A stretch of 64,000 nt of DNA, from positions 9,672,001-9,736,000 of the forward strand of contig CM046304.1 of NCBI GenBank assembly GCA_025267735.1, written 5' to 3'. Below, in pieces: positions 23,736 through 36,400 of this stretch. Origin of the DNA: Mactra quadrangularis (Eukaryota > Mollusca > Bivalvia > Venerida > Mactridae). The notes under the pieces are model-generated. The model did no database searches and was not told the origin of the DNA. It worked only from the letters and a program-made list of their open reading frames with translations. A program made the translations under genes and the position numbers. The stretch's first letter is position 1; each line of letters opens with the position of its first letter.

Positions 23736-25310
23736 CAATTTAACCCGGTCTTAAATAGTTATGAGTAAAAATTTAATTGAGTGAACGGGTAGAATAAACT
23801 GAATGTAAACATTACTTATTATATATAAATATAAACAAATGGTTAATGTTCGTCTAAATTTATGTTTGACTGGCTATAGAGTCCCTAGACGACGGGAATT
23901 CCGACGAAGGGACACTTAGTGTGGTTTAAGAAGTACTTCGGAAGATAGAATATATCAGAGTTACTGATTTTCATCTGCTACGATTCATTTCACCGTTTAA
24001 CTTATTCGTCTCTTCACGTATAAGACTGAGTATGACAGTTTATGCACTACTTTAAGACTTCGTGTTGGCGGACTTGAGTTTCTGTATTATTATATAAATA
24101 ACAATAAAACAAGCAGATTAAAACGGATAAACGCTTTAATATCTAGGTCGATCGTCATTCTGTTAAGATTTAAGAGATGACAATCATTCCAACAGAAAAT
24201 TGATTAATTAGTTTTATCAATTTCATTAATTCTAATTTTAATACACATTCGCCACCAAATCGCACCGTAATCCAACGGTGTTTTATTGTCGTTATTTTTC
24301 GTATTATAACACATTGCAATCATACCTTTATTCAATTCCTTCATTTTCCCCTAAATCTAAATACTTCGTTGCCTTTTTCGCTTAAGTATTCACACCTATA
24401 TTCAGCATTTTTGTTTACGAGGCATGACTATTAAGTATGCTAAATTAATTCGTGATTTCTTTATTCAAGATTTATAGCTTGTAGATTTTAACAAAAAATA
24501 GTATATAAGAGTATGTAAGATTTTTACAAAACATTTCAGTTCATAATTTTCAGATGCAAGTAATGAAAGTCGAACTATTTTAAAAACAAATAATGTAAAC
24601 GTTTCTAACCACCATGCTCTTGCAAGACATGCAATGCATGTTAAACACACTGTCCAGCCAATCCATGAATGTCAAACCTGTTGTAAGACAGTAAGAGAAT
24701 GCCAAGCATATTGTAAGGCGGACATTCAAGTATAACTTTTAAGTAACTGCCTGGAGACATTCAAAAGTTGTAAACCAAATATTTTGCAAAGGGTACTTTT
24801 ATCACATACTAGTAATAAATTTGACATACCACCTTGTTTTTAAGTTAGCCAAGACGGGCATCATAGTTTGCATTGCAATTTTGCAGTTTTTGGTTTTTCA
24901 AATTAAATGACGCTCGTCTCCAAACTTTGATAATGGCCTAAAAGATATGAGATTTTGTATGAATCTTATAACTATGTACCCTGATATTATCCACTAAATA
25001 CATACTTATCACTTATTATTCAATCTTCGCTGATGCACAATATTGCAATTTCAGAAAATAATAAACTCTACAAATACAGCAATGAAGTGAAGGTAAGATA
25101 ATTTGTGCATAATGAAAAAAAACAAAAACAAATGATTGACAATAATAAAAAGAATGGATCAAAAGTGAAAAAAATCAACATTCACGGTTCGAACCTATGC
25201 CAGACAAACACAATGTTTCAAGCACAACAGTCTACCCGTTTACGTTATAGAGTCCACCAATAAAACACGTTGGACATCTAGTACTCTTCGGTAGTATTAT
25301 TGGTTTAAGT
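23736..25310. other. AT-rich spacer with a box-B-like remnant
   Basis: Contains a minus-strand GGTTCGAACC (about 25185-25195), possibly the box B of a decayed SINE. No gene was recognised. Confidence 0.45.
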
Positions 25311-25314
25311 TTGG

Positions 25315-28300
25315 CAGCCGTTCTCCAGAAATGGTTACCATTTTGAAAAACACGTGTCTCCAGGTTATCTACGACTATATACACAACGTGAAACAACACT
25401 TATGGTTTTAATCATTTGGTAATGTTAACTTAGATTGTTGTTGCTGAAGTGGTACAAAAGAAACATTGAAAACTTACGCCTTTTGGCAAAATTTTGCTAA
25501 GCAAAAACTTCAATAAGTAGAAAAAGGCCGTGTCTCCAGCTCTATTTTTAATAAAATTTGCTTTAAAAAATAATTAATCTAAGGTTTGTTATTGCTTGTA
25601 ATATGTATTTATTTTCCATATATGGGTAGTGAATTGTATGTTTTAAGGATATTCTACTGATACGAATATGAAATTCTAAGATTTTCTACTTTTTAGGGTT
25701 GTCTCCAAAACAGTCCTATGTTACCGTAACTATTTTTTGCATGGTTAAATTACTTTCCAAAAGGTGTTGTTGTTAATTGTTAAATCGTTTACTAATACTA
25801 CAATGAGTCAAATATCGTGGAAAACAAAGTTTGAATCTTATCTGTCCTAAGGAGAATGAACAAATTAACCCCAAACTCAAATTTTTAAATGTCGCATTTA
25901 AGAAACTATGCTTCTATAACGAGCGTAGCACAGTTGCTAGCGACAACATAGGTGTTTTACATTGAATTGTTGTTTGCCACTGTACATTGGTGTGATCAAG
26001 TGCAAGTAACGCGTACAATTATTGTTACTTCTACATTTATTGAGGGAAACTTTAACGGAACACAGGGATTCCGTAACGACTATTCTCCGTAACAAGTATT
26101 TGACATGCTATATGATATAATTTATGGAAGAAACAAGCTGTTATTGTTTTCGATATTCCTCTTTTGATCATTTGATTATGTTAAAAGCAAAATTAGGCCT
26201 TAGCACTTACAATTACGGTACATGTGTAAAAAAACATATTTTAGTGCAGGTACAGGATGAAGGATAAATATGAAATCTCTGTAATGGATGACTGTCATAG
26301 TATTAATATTACAATTATTAATACATTCATTGACATATTTCTTTAAGTGGAAAGAAAAAATGTTGATGTCTCTTCAACTGAGAATGAAAATTCATTTCGT
26401 TACGGAGTATAGAGGGCTTGTTACGGAACTTAGATTGTAATAATAAAGATTTATGCGATCATTGAATTAAATTGAATGCATTTAACATTATCACAGTACT
26501 TTTACTACGTAAACAGACTAACTGAACGTTTTCCAGTCTCATATGATGAAAATTAATGAAAATATTTGCGTCCGTGGAGATTTTCATATTTGACACACCT
26601 GTATGTGTTTCAAATTTGTAACAAAACATATTTGTGTAACCAATTTATGCAAAATTATGGTCATAACAACAATAAAGAATATTTAACAAATTGGCAATGT
26701 CTGAATCGAATTAACAATGATTCTTACACATTTAAACAATGACTTAAAAAATCAGCATGTCTAAAGATTTGAGAATGTTGATCTCATTCAAAAGTTTCAT
26801 TTTATCTTGTGCGTTATCAGTTGAAATTTCCAGTTATTGCTTCGAAAAATGTCTTCACCACTGATGACCAATATCAACATGAGCACCCATCAGAGACGTT
26901 GCACAAAGACAATTTTAAACGTCTCTTGCACCTACGAAACATATATTCAAAATCCGAATAAAACAGCTAGGAATTTCGGAACGCATAAAATATGATGGAA
27001 TATCTTATCAAATTTCTTTAAAGACCACATCTGCTAAGCTAACTTTAGATACCATACTATTTATTATTATTTAATGATATTCTTACTTTATTAACTTTTA
27101 TCATTGGGTAAGAAACGAGTAAATACTTTAATAAGTAATTGCAGTATTTTAATGAAAATAAAATATATTACAAAATAAATTTAGCAATACCAAAGTGTTT
27201 GCCAGTTCAATTTTAGAAATACTTTGTAAATACACATATGACAAAACAGTTTCCTTTCATTTAAGGTATATATCAAATGCAATGTTTGACCAAAGTTAAA
27301 TTTAAGCTAAACTATGCATAAAATTTATAAAAAATGTTACTGGATTTGATTTCATTCCAAAATGTGATTGTTAATATAAAAATGTTTCTCACTAGTTATA
27401 GTCTGATCGCGTCCTCGAGTTTTAATTCGCCCGGATTTAAAATTACCACCCACTTTACTGCATAATAGTTATTTGGCCTACACGGTCACCAAAAATTATT
27501 ATGTCAAACCCAAACGAATGGGTTGTTAATATAATCATTTCCCATCGTGGTGCTTAGCATATGTTCCGTAACGCCGCTTAGCGTAGTAATTTTTCGCAAA
27601 TAGCTAATTTATTGACTATTTATAATGTTCATCACGATCAGTGTCGTATATTTCATATATCTACATGGTATATACACTAGAACATATCAGTAAAAGTGCA
27701 TTTTAGTTAGGTTAATACCATCATACTTACTTCATATGTCTCATTTGTTATATTCAAAGCTCAGTATTATTGTAATTTTGTAATATGGCAACACTTAAAC
27801 TTAAATTTTGTTAAAAACATAAGGAAATACTCTGTGCTGTTAATAAATCATACTTTTGTATTGTTTAATCGATATTAAAATGCAGTTTTTTTCGAGTTGG
27901 CAAGACTTTCTAATTTTTACTATGTTCCGTAACTCCATGGCACATCAAATATGTCATTATGTATGAGCATACAGTGTCATGTTTCAAACTAATTTAAATT
28001 TTATTTTGTGCCGTATATGTTGAATTTTTCATCAATTTGGAAAAGAATGGTCCCCATGTCTGTATGTGACAAATACACATGTTGACATAATTGTGTTACG
28101 TTATCTTATCTTAACAACAAAAAATGATGATGACTTCTACATGCGCTATTCTGACAATCATGTATATATTGCGAAGTAGTTTGCTTAAATTTGTTTCACT
28201 ACTCACCATTGAATGATATTCCATACTTACATGGACAGAAATACAGACTTGCATTTTAAAACTATGTATCTACTACTTGAGCTCGTGATTCTATGCTCCG

Positions 28301-28492
28301 TAACGTAGGAGTTGACGTATACTTTTTGAACTCGTATATCCTTCTCAGTCTTAGAATGGTGTGCGTTATATTTTTGTTTCGAGACTACGAAGGTTTGCAT
28401 TTTGCAATTATGTTAAAAAATAAATGTTTACAGTAAGTTCATTTTTCGACATTTCACTTTTAAAAATGGTAACGATTTCTGGAGAACGGCTG
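25315..28492. mobile_element. 3178-bp TIR element of unknown superfamily, copy 1
   Basis: The ends are inverted repeats of about 30 bp with one mismatch: CAGCCGTTCTCCAGAAATGG on the left and, reverse-complemented, CAGCCGTTCTCCAGAAATCG on the right. TTGG flanks both sides (25311-25314 and 28493-28496), a likely 4-bp target duplication. The first 2 kb is nearly identical to 61979-64000. The interior has no recognisable transposase and no frame conserved between the copies. The motif GTTCCGTAAC or a close variant recurs on both strands at about 25730, 26069, 26086, 26399, 26420, 27563, 27924 and 28295. TGTCTCCA recurs near the left end (25357, 25533, 25701). Probably a non-autonomous DNA transposon; the family could not be named. 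Confidence 0.85.
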
Positions 28493-28537
28493 TTGGGTCG
28501 CTTATATCAACCCTAAATTTATACCTAAGTAAGAAAG

Positions 28538-28652
28538 GTTTCGTGAAAGCCACTTAAAATATTTTATAAGATACTCATAGTTAAGGCCAAACTATTTAAG
28601 TCAATCTTAAATCTATTTAAGTTATAAGCGTTCGTGAAACCGGGCCCTGGTA
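28538..28652. mobile_element. Short MITE, family GGTTTCACGAACGC (copy 2)
   Basis: One end reads GGTTTCGTGAAAGC; the other, reverse-complemented, reads CAGGGCCCGGTTTCACGAAC. TTAAATAG/CTATTTAA blocks are mirrored inside. It is in opposite orientation to 23632-23735, and the two flank the long TIR element. Confidence 0.65.
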
Positions 28653-29176
28653 TACGTATTTCTTTTTTCATTGACAAAATGGATATAATCTGAAACGTAG
28701 ATTTGTTGCCAGTGGAATTCTTTAATAAGTGGTAACACATTATATGTGTATGTGTCTTCGCAATCAGCAGTTAATTCCAAGATAAACATCATCTAGTAAA
28801 TGGAATCAAAAGAGATTGATGCATGAAAAAGTAAACAAATAAGAGTAATATTTACAAATGTTCAGAGTCAGTTAGATTTATGTAGTCGTTGTCTGTATCA
28901 TCATTCATCTACAATTCAGGATTTATTGATCTAAGAATAAACCAGATTTATCATATGTCTCTGATCAAACATTTACTATTATCTCTCTGGAGAAACTTTA
29001 TCATTAAGTTTTATACTCTTATCATAGCTTTCTTAACAATCTCATTAAATACAACTTGTTACAGAAGCTATACTAGGAGTTCTTCCGTTCCCACCCGTTG
29101 TATATAATACTTTTATCGAAAGTTGTTTCTACAGATATAATAAATTCGCAGAAAGTTCCTCAACAAGTGAAAACAT

Positions 29177-29480
29177 AAATTGGTTAGCTTAGTTATATCC
29201 TGAATTTTCTAACTTAGTTATATTATGAATTTGCTAGCTTAGAATATGATCTTGCTTGCTTATTTCTGACATGAATTTGCTAACTTAGTCATAGCATGAA
29301 TTGGCTAACTTAATTGTAACATGAATTTTTATAACTTAGTTATAACATGAAATTGCTAGCTTACTTCTGACATGAAAGTGCTAACTTACATCTGTAACAT
29401 GAATTGCTAACTTAGTCATAACATGAATTGGCTAGCTTAGTTGTAAATGAATTGCTAACTACTTATAACATGAATGCATT
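29177..29480. repeat. Degenerate 25-bp tandem array
   Basis: About 12 units of 23-27 bp with consensus ATGAATTTGCTAACTTAGTTATAAC. Units vary mainly at TTAGTT/TTACTT and in length. No coding frame is kept through it. Confidence 0.85.
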
Positions 29481-30189
29481 TCATCTTAACAAATTATCGT
29501 ATTTGCTAGTGTGTGTCAAACATGAGTATATTTACTGACTGCACGCGGCTGGTTGTAGAGATTTTGTTGTTTCGTGTATAACTTTCTTCACGTTGATGTT
29601 TCGTTAATTATATAACACTTAAATGTTAAATTTTAATTTTAAAGACGTTGACAATTGTTGAATTATAACTTAATTTATTATCTACTTTAGAATAAAATGT
29701 GTCAAATCAATACAAATTGATTAAACATGATTTTTTTCTATCAAACAAACTCCATTAAGTTATCATATTACACTGGTTCGCACGATTTTATTATAAATAC
29801 AACAAATACAGCAGCTACATTGTTTGTATCTCACACCGAATCTTTATATTTGTATAGTATATTTCAAAATATTTGTTATTCACTGATTACAACCACATTT
29901 TTCTACCGTAATATGTGTATGTCTCAATCTTGCTCGAAGGATGTCTAGATAATTAAAAAAGTATATATTTGTCAGTGCTATTATAATATATTCACAGTTT
30001 TAAAAATGTTTATGTTCCGAAAGCTCCAGAAAGCAACCAAATGTAACATAAACAGAAGACAGATTTAAAAAAAAACCAAAGAAATAAAACGTTGTTGAAA
30101 TATAATTATAAAAAATAGATAAGATCAGTTAGAAAATGTTATGTATTTAAATAAATCTATATTTCCTACTTTGATAATAATTTGGATAA

Positions 30190-31040
30190 AACATTCACTA
30201 ATTTTAACTGTTTCTTGGTGATCAATGTTCAGTAACTAATGTATTGATATTTGTCAAGCAATGATTTTTGTTGGAAAGTAACGGTTTATGTTTATATGTG
30301 GTGTATGTAGGGGATACTTTAATACTTGTCTGTTAAGAAATAGTTGAAACTGTAAAACTAATAACATTGTATTCAAATTTTGAGTTTATATTTTCTAAAT
30401 CTTGCAGACTTGTAAAAGCTGCATCATTTTGGAGACAATTGTATTATCGCAAGTCAATTTCCTTCTTATAACAATTTGTCGTAATCCAGACTCCCTATAG
30501 GAAACATTATGCCAGTCTAGATTTTGATGAAATATTGTTTTACACACACGACAAGAAATGTTTAGTACTGATTAATGTGACTATAAGTCAATCTCTACTG
30601 TCTACGGAGTAATTTATAGAATCCATGACAAAATACTAATTAGGTATACTGTTTCCATGACACACTACTTTCTGAGAAGAACAAGCCTACCTAATACATG
30701 TTAACTAAATGTGCCATAAATATTGTTGGGAAAATAACAATACCGTTTTACATACAGTTTGTATGTTACTCAAACTACCACTGAATCATTCATGAAATAA
30801 CAACTTTCATACAATAGTTGATGTTCCTCTATCATTTACGTTGGGAAACCTCAAAAGAAATAATACACTGACCATCAACAAACGTTATATCACCATTTGA
30901 CCATCTATCATTAACTAACCCAAAAGCTAATTGAAGTCAACTTCCTGAGTCATTTGTATGACTGAACTCGATCACACGATGTCGCATGATAGACATAAAC
31001 GCATGACTGTTTCATTCATCATAAGAGATAATTGAGCAAT
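30190..31040. repeat. Dispersed composite segment, copy 2 (short form)
   Basis: Its left part (30265-30745) matches 4060-4545, including a near-identical run from 30442 to 30570. Its right part (30755-31040) matches 6080-6370 (ATGTCGCATGATAGACATAA). The 1.5 kb that separates these two blocks in copy 1 is missing, so this copy is a deletion form or lacks later insertions. Confidence 0.8.
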
Positions 31041-32375
31041 GGATACTACTTCTTTTGTGTAAAGTTGTATTTTGGACATGTTGAAAATTATGAATTTTAG
31101 TATATAGAGATATTTTATTATACTGATTTCAGACAATGTATAAATTAATTTGTATGTTTAACTCTTAGTGCATCTGTACGGGGGTGTACACAATCTGATT
31201 GGAAGATTTTATTTTAACTGTTTTCACTGTACTTCATACAAACTTGCACAAAAGTTTACATGTTTAAACTCACTTTTTTCATAAAAAATAAATATAACTA
31301 AACCTCTTTTTTGATATTTTTCCATTAAACTTACTTATTTATTTCATTAGGATTAAAATAAAAACTGAAATTTATGAAAGTTATTTGTAAATTTCAATTA
31401 TTGCAACCACACCTATTTTAAAGTCATGAAGGACATTCGTAAATTACATAGTCCTTAACGACGAACTTTACTTTTTACTTTTTATAATAGATAGCACAAT
31501 ATAAAAAGTATGGAGACATTTATTCGTAGCGTCATAAGTCTTGCATGTATCATTTTAATGTTGAATACAATAAAGAAACATGTCATGTAGAATATCATCA
31601 TGTAATTACAACGTTAATATATGCAACACATCAATAATTCAAATATAATATGACTCCGCTGTCGAGATAGAATATTAACCCAGCATCAAATATACGACCA
31701 GAGATATTTAAGAAACTGTTTTCAAACCAGACAAACGGGTAGTATTATTTAGATGAAAGGAACATAGCATCTTAATTGTTCAGAATAAATTATTGCTAAA
31801 CGGCTTAGCCAAGATATATGGGAACTTTTGATTTTGCCTATGTTACATTGAAATATTCTGAAAAGTTAAGTTTAAATTAAATGAAGAGTATTTTTTTCCA
31901 ACACGTTATCTTGAGAGCTTTCTGGCGATGTATAGTTTTATATATGTTCTATTACCATTTATTGAATTATTTAGGATTATATTCCCTAAAAACCCTGTTT
32001 TTACACTGTTTTTGAGTCTCACTAAGGTTTTGTTCTTTTTTCATCAGTTGTTTTGAAAAGTGTTTGTTTGTTACAGTTATTTTGATGTGTTTCTATCTCT
32101 GACTGACATACAGGTTTACGGTATTTTTAAGAAATTTATTTATAATCAATATTTAAGAAAATATTCATGAAATAGTAAACATGTACCCTTGTAACGCAAG
32201 TAAGAGTTTTACGTTACCATCTTTGATAGACTTTAAAACAATGTTACTGCTTTATTTCACTTATATCACCTTTTTACTATTACAGTTTATAATTATTTTT
32301 ATTTAACGCAAATGAAGTTTTTTGGAACATAGCATTTTCTTTTTGGAAAATAACTACTTAACATTGTAAATTTTA
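31041..32375. other. AT-rich spacer, nothing recognised
   Basis: No open frame, repeat or domain was recognised between the composite segment and the 18-bp motif array. Confidence 0.5.
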
Positions 32376-34057
32376 TGTAGAGTCCGTAGCCCCTGTTTTA
32401 AACTGTGTGCTGACTTAATATAAAGAAACATAGCTGCTGTTTTATTACGTTTTCTATTTTTGGTTGTGCCATATAGGTAATGCAGGAAAGGAATTAAATC
32501 AGAAGAAGAACAAAAAAAATCTTGAGACAAATAATTGCTGTCCGTATCCCTGTAGAGTCCGTAGCCCCTAATATATTTATATCTTTTTTCACACAGAAAA
32601 ATTATAAAACTTTTCTAAGTTTCTTAGATTCGCACTTGTGCTGACTAGCTATGCATCTAAATACTGTATGTCTTGACAATCTTCAATCTGTTGAAAATAG
32701 AGTTAAATTGACATAATTTATGAATTTTCTGATAGATTTCTTTAATGGTCAAACTGATACATTAGACATTTCAGAAGATACTTAAATGTGTGGTGTAGAG
32801 ATACTGGTTGGGTGTAGAGTCCGTAGCCCCATGTTAATTTTCACATAATCTATTCTTTTGTATTTTTTACTCCCAAACTTATATATGTATAGAGATAACT
32901 TTTCTGATAGATTTCTTTAATGGTCAAACTGATACATTAGACATTTCAGAAGATACTTAAATGTGTGGTGTAGAGATACTGGTTGGGTGTAGAGTCCGTA
33001 GCCCCATGTTAATTTTCACATAATCTATTCTTTTGTATTTTTTACTCCCAAACTTATATATGTATAGAGATAACTTATTTGATAGATTTTTTGTTGAAAT
33101 ATACATAGAAACAGGTTGAAAATTCAGGACTTTGTTTTGTTTTGACATTTTATGTTACTAAGAAACATACATTTTTCATGTTTTCTCAAGTAAAGTAAAG
33201 GAATTGTTTCTTCATATTATATCTCATTTTTTTCAAAAGTCAGAAAATTAATACTGTATCTAAAGAATATTATTCCACAGATAAATTCACATTAAACTAC
33301 TTTCTTCAATCTACTAAATACAATCAAGTCAGTATGTAGAGTCCGTAGCCCCTGATATCCATTTTATGATTTTCTTTATTGGGTCAAGAAACATATGATT
33401 ATTCATATCAAACTTGTTCTAAATGTGTTGTCTACATCTTCGAATACTTTCAAATATAAGAAAATCAGTTTTGTTTCTTTTTTCTCATTTAAATGTAAAT
33501 TGAAACTTTACATTCCCTGTGTATTTTTGGTATTTGCGCTTTTGACTCTGGTAAATGTTGCAAACAATGAGAGTCAGTGTAGATTCACTTCCAAATTGAT
33601 AATACATAAATATCAAACTTATTTTTAAATCATTTATAAGAAACATACATCTTTCTAATTTTTCTAGTGATGATATGAATTACCGTGTAGAGTCCGTAGC
33701 CCTGTTTTCCAATTATATAATTTTCTTTTTAGGGTCAGCAAAACCATATTATTCATATCAAACATGTTCTAAATGTGTAGTCTACATCTTCGAATACTTT
33801 CAAATATAAAAAAAACAGTTTTGTATCTTTTTTCTCATCTATATGTAAATTGAAACTTAACATTTCCTGAGTATTTTGGGGTATTTGCACTTTGACCTGG
33901 GTAAATGTTGCAGACAAGGAGAGAGTGGGCGTGGATTCTCTTCAAAATTTTAAAGTACATGTTTATAAAACTAAATAATAAATCTTTTATAAGAAATATA
34001 CTTCTTTCTAATTTTTCGTGTGGTGATATGAATTACCATGTATAGTCCGTAGGCCCC
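32376..34057. repeat. Array of an 18-bp motif at multiples of about 175 bp
   Basis: TGTAGAGTCCGTAGCCCC occurs at 32376, 32551, 32813, 32988, 33335, 33686 (one C fewer) and 34039 (TGTATAGTCCGTAGGCCCC). Spacings are 175, 262, 175, 347, 351 and 353 bp, or about 1, 1.5, 1, 2, 2 and 2 times 175. Within it, 32725-32899 and 32900-33074 are a near-perfect 175-bp tandem duplication, and 33365-33680 repeats at 33718-34035. Other spacers are not alignable by eye. A second short motif, AAGAAACATA, recurs in the spacers (about 32424, 33163, 33385, 33643). No coding function is suggested. Confidence 0.88.
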
Positions 34058-34490
34058 TTGGGTACATCTATTCAAACGTTCTTAACTTTTTTGTTCTAGA
34101 CATGTTCCATCCAAGATCTTTTTGAAATAAGCACCTAATAGACATTTCTGTATATTACTTAAAAAGAATCTGCACTCTGATGGGGTCTGAAAATTGGCAA
34201 ATGTGAGACTGAAGAGGTACCCTTTATCTTGGCTTAGCCGTAAAGTAAGAATTAGATTTCGCTTATGTCTGGTGAAAACAAAGAAATACGATATGAATAT
34301 AAAATTTAAAAGTTCATATGTCAGTCTGATAGTAACTTTTTGTCATCTTTGTTCTTACCATTTCTTGAACCCGACAACTTTGCCATATATGTAGTGTAAA
34401 TCTTCATTTTTGTTGACTGAAGAGGATGGCGTGCATACTGTGACAATTATCTAGGTAAGAAGTCACGTGATGCTTCTATTTAATCTATGT

Positions 34491-34809
34491 CTTCAACTTT
34501 CATCACGTGACTTGATCTTTCCAATTGATCCACGTCTTCAACTTTCATCACGTGACTTGAATCTTCCAATTGATCCACGTCTTCAACTTTCATCACGTGA
34601 CTTGAATCTTCTATTTGATCCACGTCTTCAACTTTCATCACGTGACTTGAATCTTCCATTGGATCCACGTCTTCAACTTTCATCACGTGACTTGAATCTT
34701 CCATTTGATCCACGTCTTCAACTTTCATCACGTGACTTGAATCTTCCAATTAATCCAAGTCTTCAACTTTCATCACGTGACTTGAATCTTTCATTTGATC
34801 CACGTCTTC
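34491..34809. repeat. 45-bp tandem array carrying CACGTG boxes
   Basis: About seven units of exactly 45 bp (CTTCAACTTTCATCACGTGA followed by CTTGAATCTTCCAATTGATC and CACGT). Because 45 is divisible by three, both strands stay open. Plus-strand reading gives a 15-residue repeat with LSSRDLNL; minus-strand reading gives an acidic repeat with EDSSHVMKVED, broken by a stop in the unit at about 34750. CACGTG lies at 34504, 34549, 34594, 34639, 34684, 34729 and 34774, with one more at 34464 in front of the array. No splice or start context supports translation, so it is called a repeat, not a gene. Confidence 0.88.
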
Positions 34810-34814
34810 GCTTT

Positions 34815-35640
34815 CATCGTTTACATCATACATTTATATTTGTTATCATGTTCAATATAAGCAAGATATCTACGCAACTCAATAAATCGGAAAATATATT
34901 GCTTAACATGCGTTAGTGGATTGTTAAGTTTTGTGAAAATATTTTATTATATTCTAGCAATGCGCCTAGAAAGCTGAACGTGGCATCACATAACGATATG
35001 ATACACAAGTACTTGTGTGCTAACTTTTAGATTAAACACTGATCAAATGTACTCCGTTGTATTCTTTTAGGATTTCAGACAAGTATCTGTGAAGAAAATA
35101 GTTAAAGTTTGTATTTGCCTGTAGGTATGTCTAGGGCATAATCATATTCTAAGTATCTTTTCGATTATTTTACTTTTTGAGTAACATCACTCTATTAAGA
35201 AAACTGACGGGAATTATTTAAAAGTGAAATAAAAAGCAATTAACAACGAAACCAGCTGTATATTTTGATACTACAGGAACCAATCAAATTAACGCACAAA
35301 ACTATAATGTATATATATTTGAATTATTTTTTAAAAATGTTTTCTGTTTGAATCTAAATAAATTTGACTTATGCAAACCGAAAATGATGCATCAATTTCA
35401 TTGTTTCTGCAACCCTTCTAAATTCTTAAAACTAAATTCCATCAGATTTACCAGAGATTATTGAAATTAATAATGTCACCAAATGAGGTAAATCAGAAAT
35501 AGCAAAAATCTTTAATTCACATATTTGTGAATACATTTGTATATTCAATATTATACATAAAGAGAACATTTTACTCAAAACATTCTCTGTATTAAAGGGA
35601 AGCATGGACAAAAAAATTAACATTAATTATTTCAATATTA
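34815..35640. other. AT-rich spacer, nothing recognised
   Basis: No gene or clear repeat was recognised between the 45-bp array and the LINE fragment. Confidence 0.5.
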
Positions 35641-35649
35641 AATCAATTA

Positions 35650-36060
35650 CTATTTTTGAAGTAAAACGCTCATTAGAAACACTTAATCAAGTCAACAGGT
35701 TTAGATGGTATTGGTCTAAAACTACCAAAGCTATGCGGAGATAATATTGTCACACCCATTACACGTTTGATTAATAAAAACATATCTTAAAGTGTATTTC
35801 CGGGCGTTCTTAAAACAGCATTATACTCCTTCATTACATAAAAATGGTTCTAAACCTGATCCTAACAACTATAGGACATTATCCATACTATCGATGATAT
35901 CAAAAATATTCGAAAGACATATTGACACACAATTACTATCCATGCAGATGATTCAATCCTACATAAATCAGGATATAATGTCAAGTTATTTCAGACTCCT
36001 ATCCAAACAATTAATAATCTAATAAAAATAAATGAGGCTTCTGATGTAAACTATCATGAT
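35650..36060 (+). pseudogene. LINE reverse-transcriptase fragment with internal deletion
   Basis: Three RT blocks lie in different frames. STGLDGIGLKLPKL (from about 35693) is the N-terminal RT block. After a frame change, KPDPNNYRTLSILSMISKIF (about 35850) corresponds to the NYRPIS...SKIFE block. Then, in a third frame at about 35940, HADDSILH matches the catalytic ADD box. In complete elements about 100 or more residues separate SKIFER from ADD; here they are almost adjacent, so the palm centre has been deleted. It is a different copy from the 18-kb LINE. Non-functional. Confidence 0.8.
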
Positions 36061-36300
36061 TTTGTTTAGTTCATACTGTAGTTAGAACTTAGGCATATGA
36101 AGAAATGCGCCTTTGACGTGTCTCAACCTCGGTGTTGTCTTGTAGTGGTCGGGGAGACCATTCAATAGATATGATGTCAGTTTTTATAATAAATGAATTT
36201 TCATGATGGTTTATTACGGACATGGTTTTATTTGCGTATTCCATTGTAAGCTATTTTCAATGTGAGTCCCCATAACCTCATGTGGCATAATTTCCGATTA

Positions 36301-36400
36301 CAGTAAAAGTTCGCTGGCTCGAACTCGAAGGGATGTGGAAAAATTCGAGTGAGCAAGGTGTTCGACCTGGCCGACATTCGTCCGAGTTCGACGCTATTAC
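36301..36400. mobile_element. pogo/Tigger-like terminal sequence
   Basis: TA followed by CAGTAAAAGTTCGCTGGCTC, with GAACTCGAA and later AATTCGAGTGAGCAAGG, looks like the end of a pogo/Tigger-type element (CAGTA... start next to TA). It could be the 3' end of the element that encodes the Tigger transposase at 39436-41760. The opposite end was not found, so the link is an inference. Confidence 0.5.

Noticed and set aside
23632..28652. One 5-kb transposon bounded by CAGRGCCYGGTTTCACGAACGC ends
   Set aside because: Each end is itself a complete short MITE with its own two ends, and no matching target duplication was found at the outer borders.
32376..34057. CENP-B boxes
   Set aside because: The 18-mer does not contain the TTCG....A..CGGG core, so only the spacing, not the sequence, is similar.
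34467..34916. 149-codon repetitive ORF (plus) and 89-codon acidic repeat ORF (minus) as genes
   Set aside because: Both arise because the 45-bp unit is a multiple of three; the minus frame has a stop in one unit, and no start, splice or domain context supports either.
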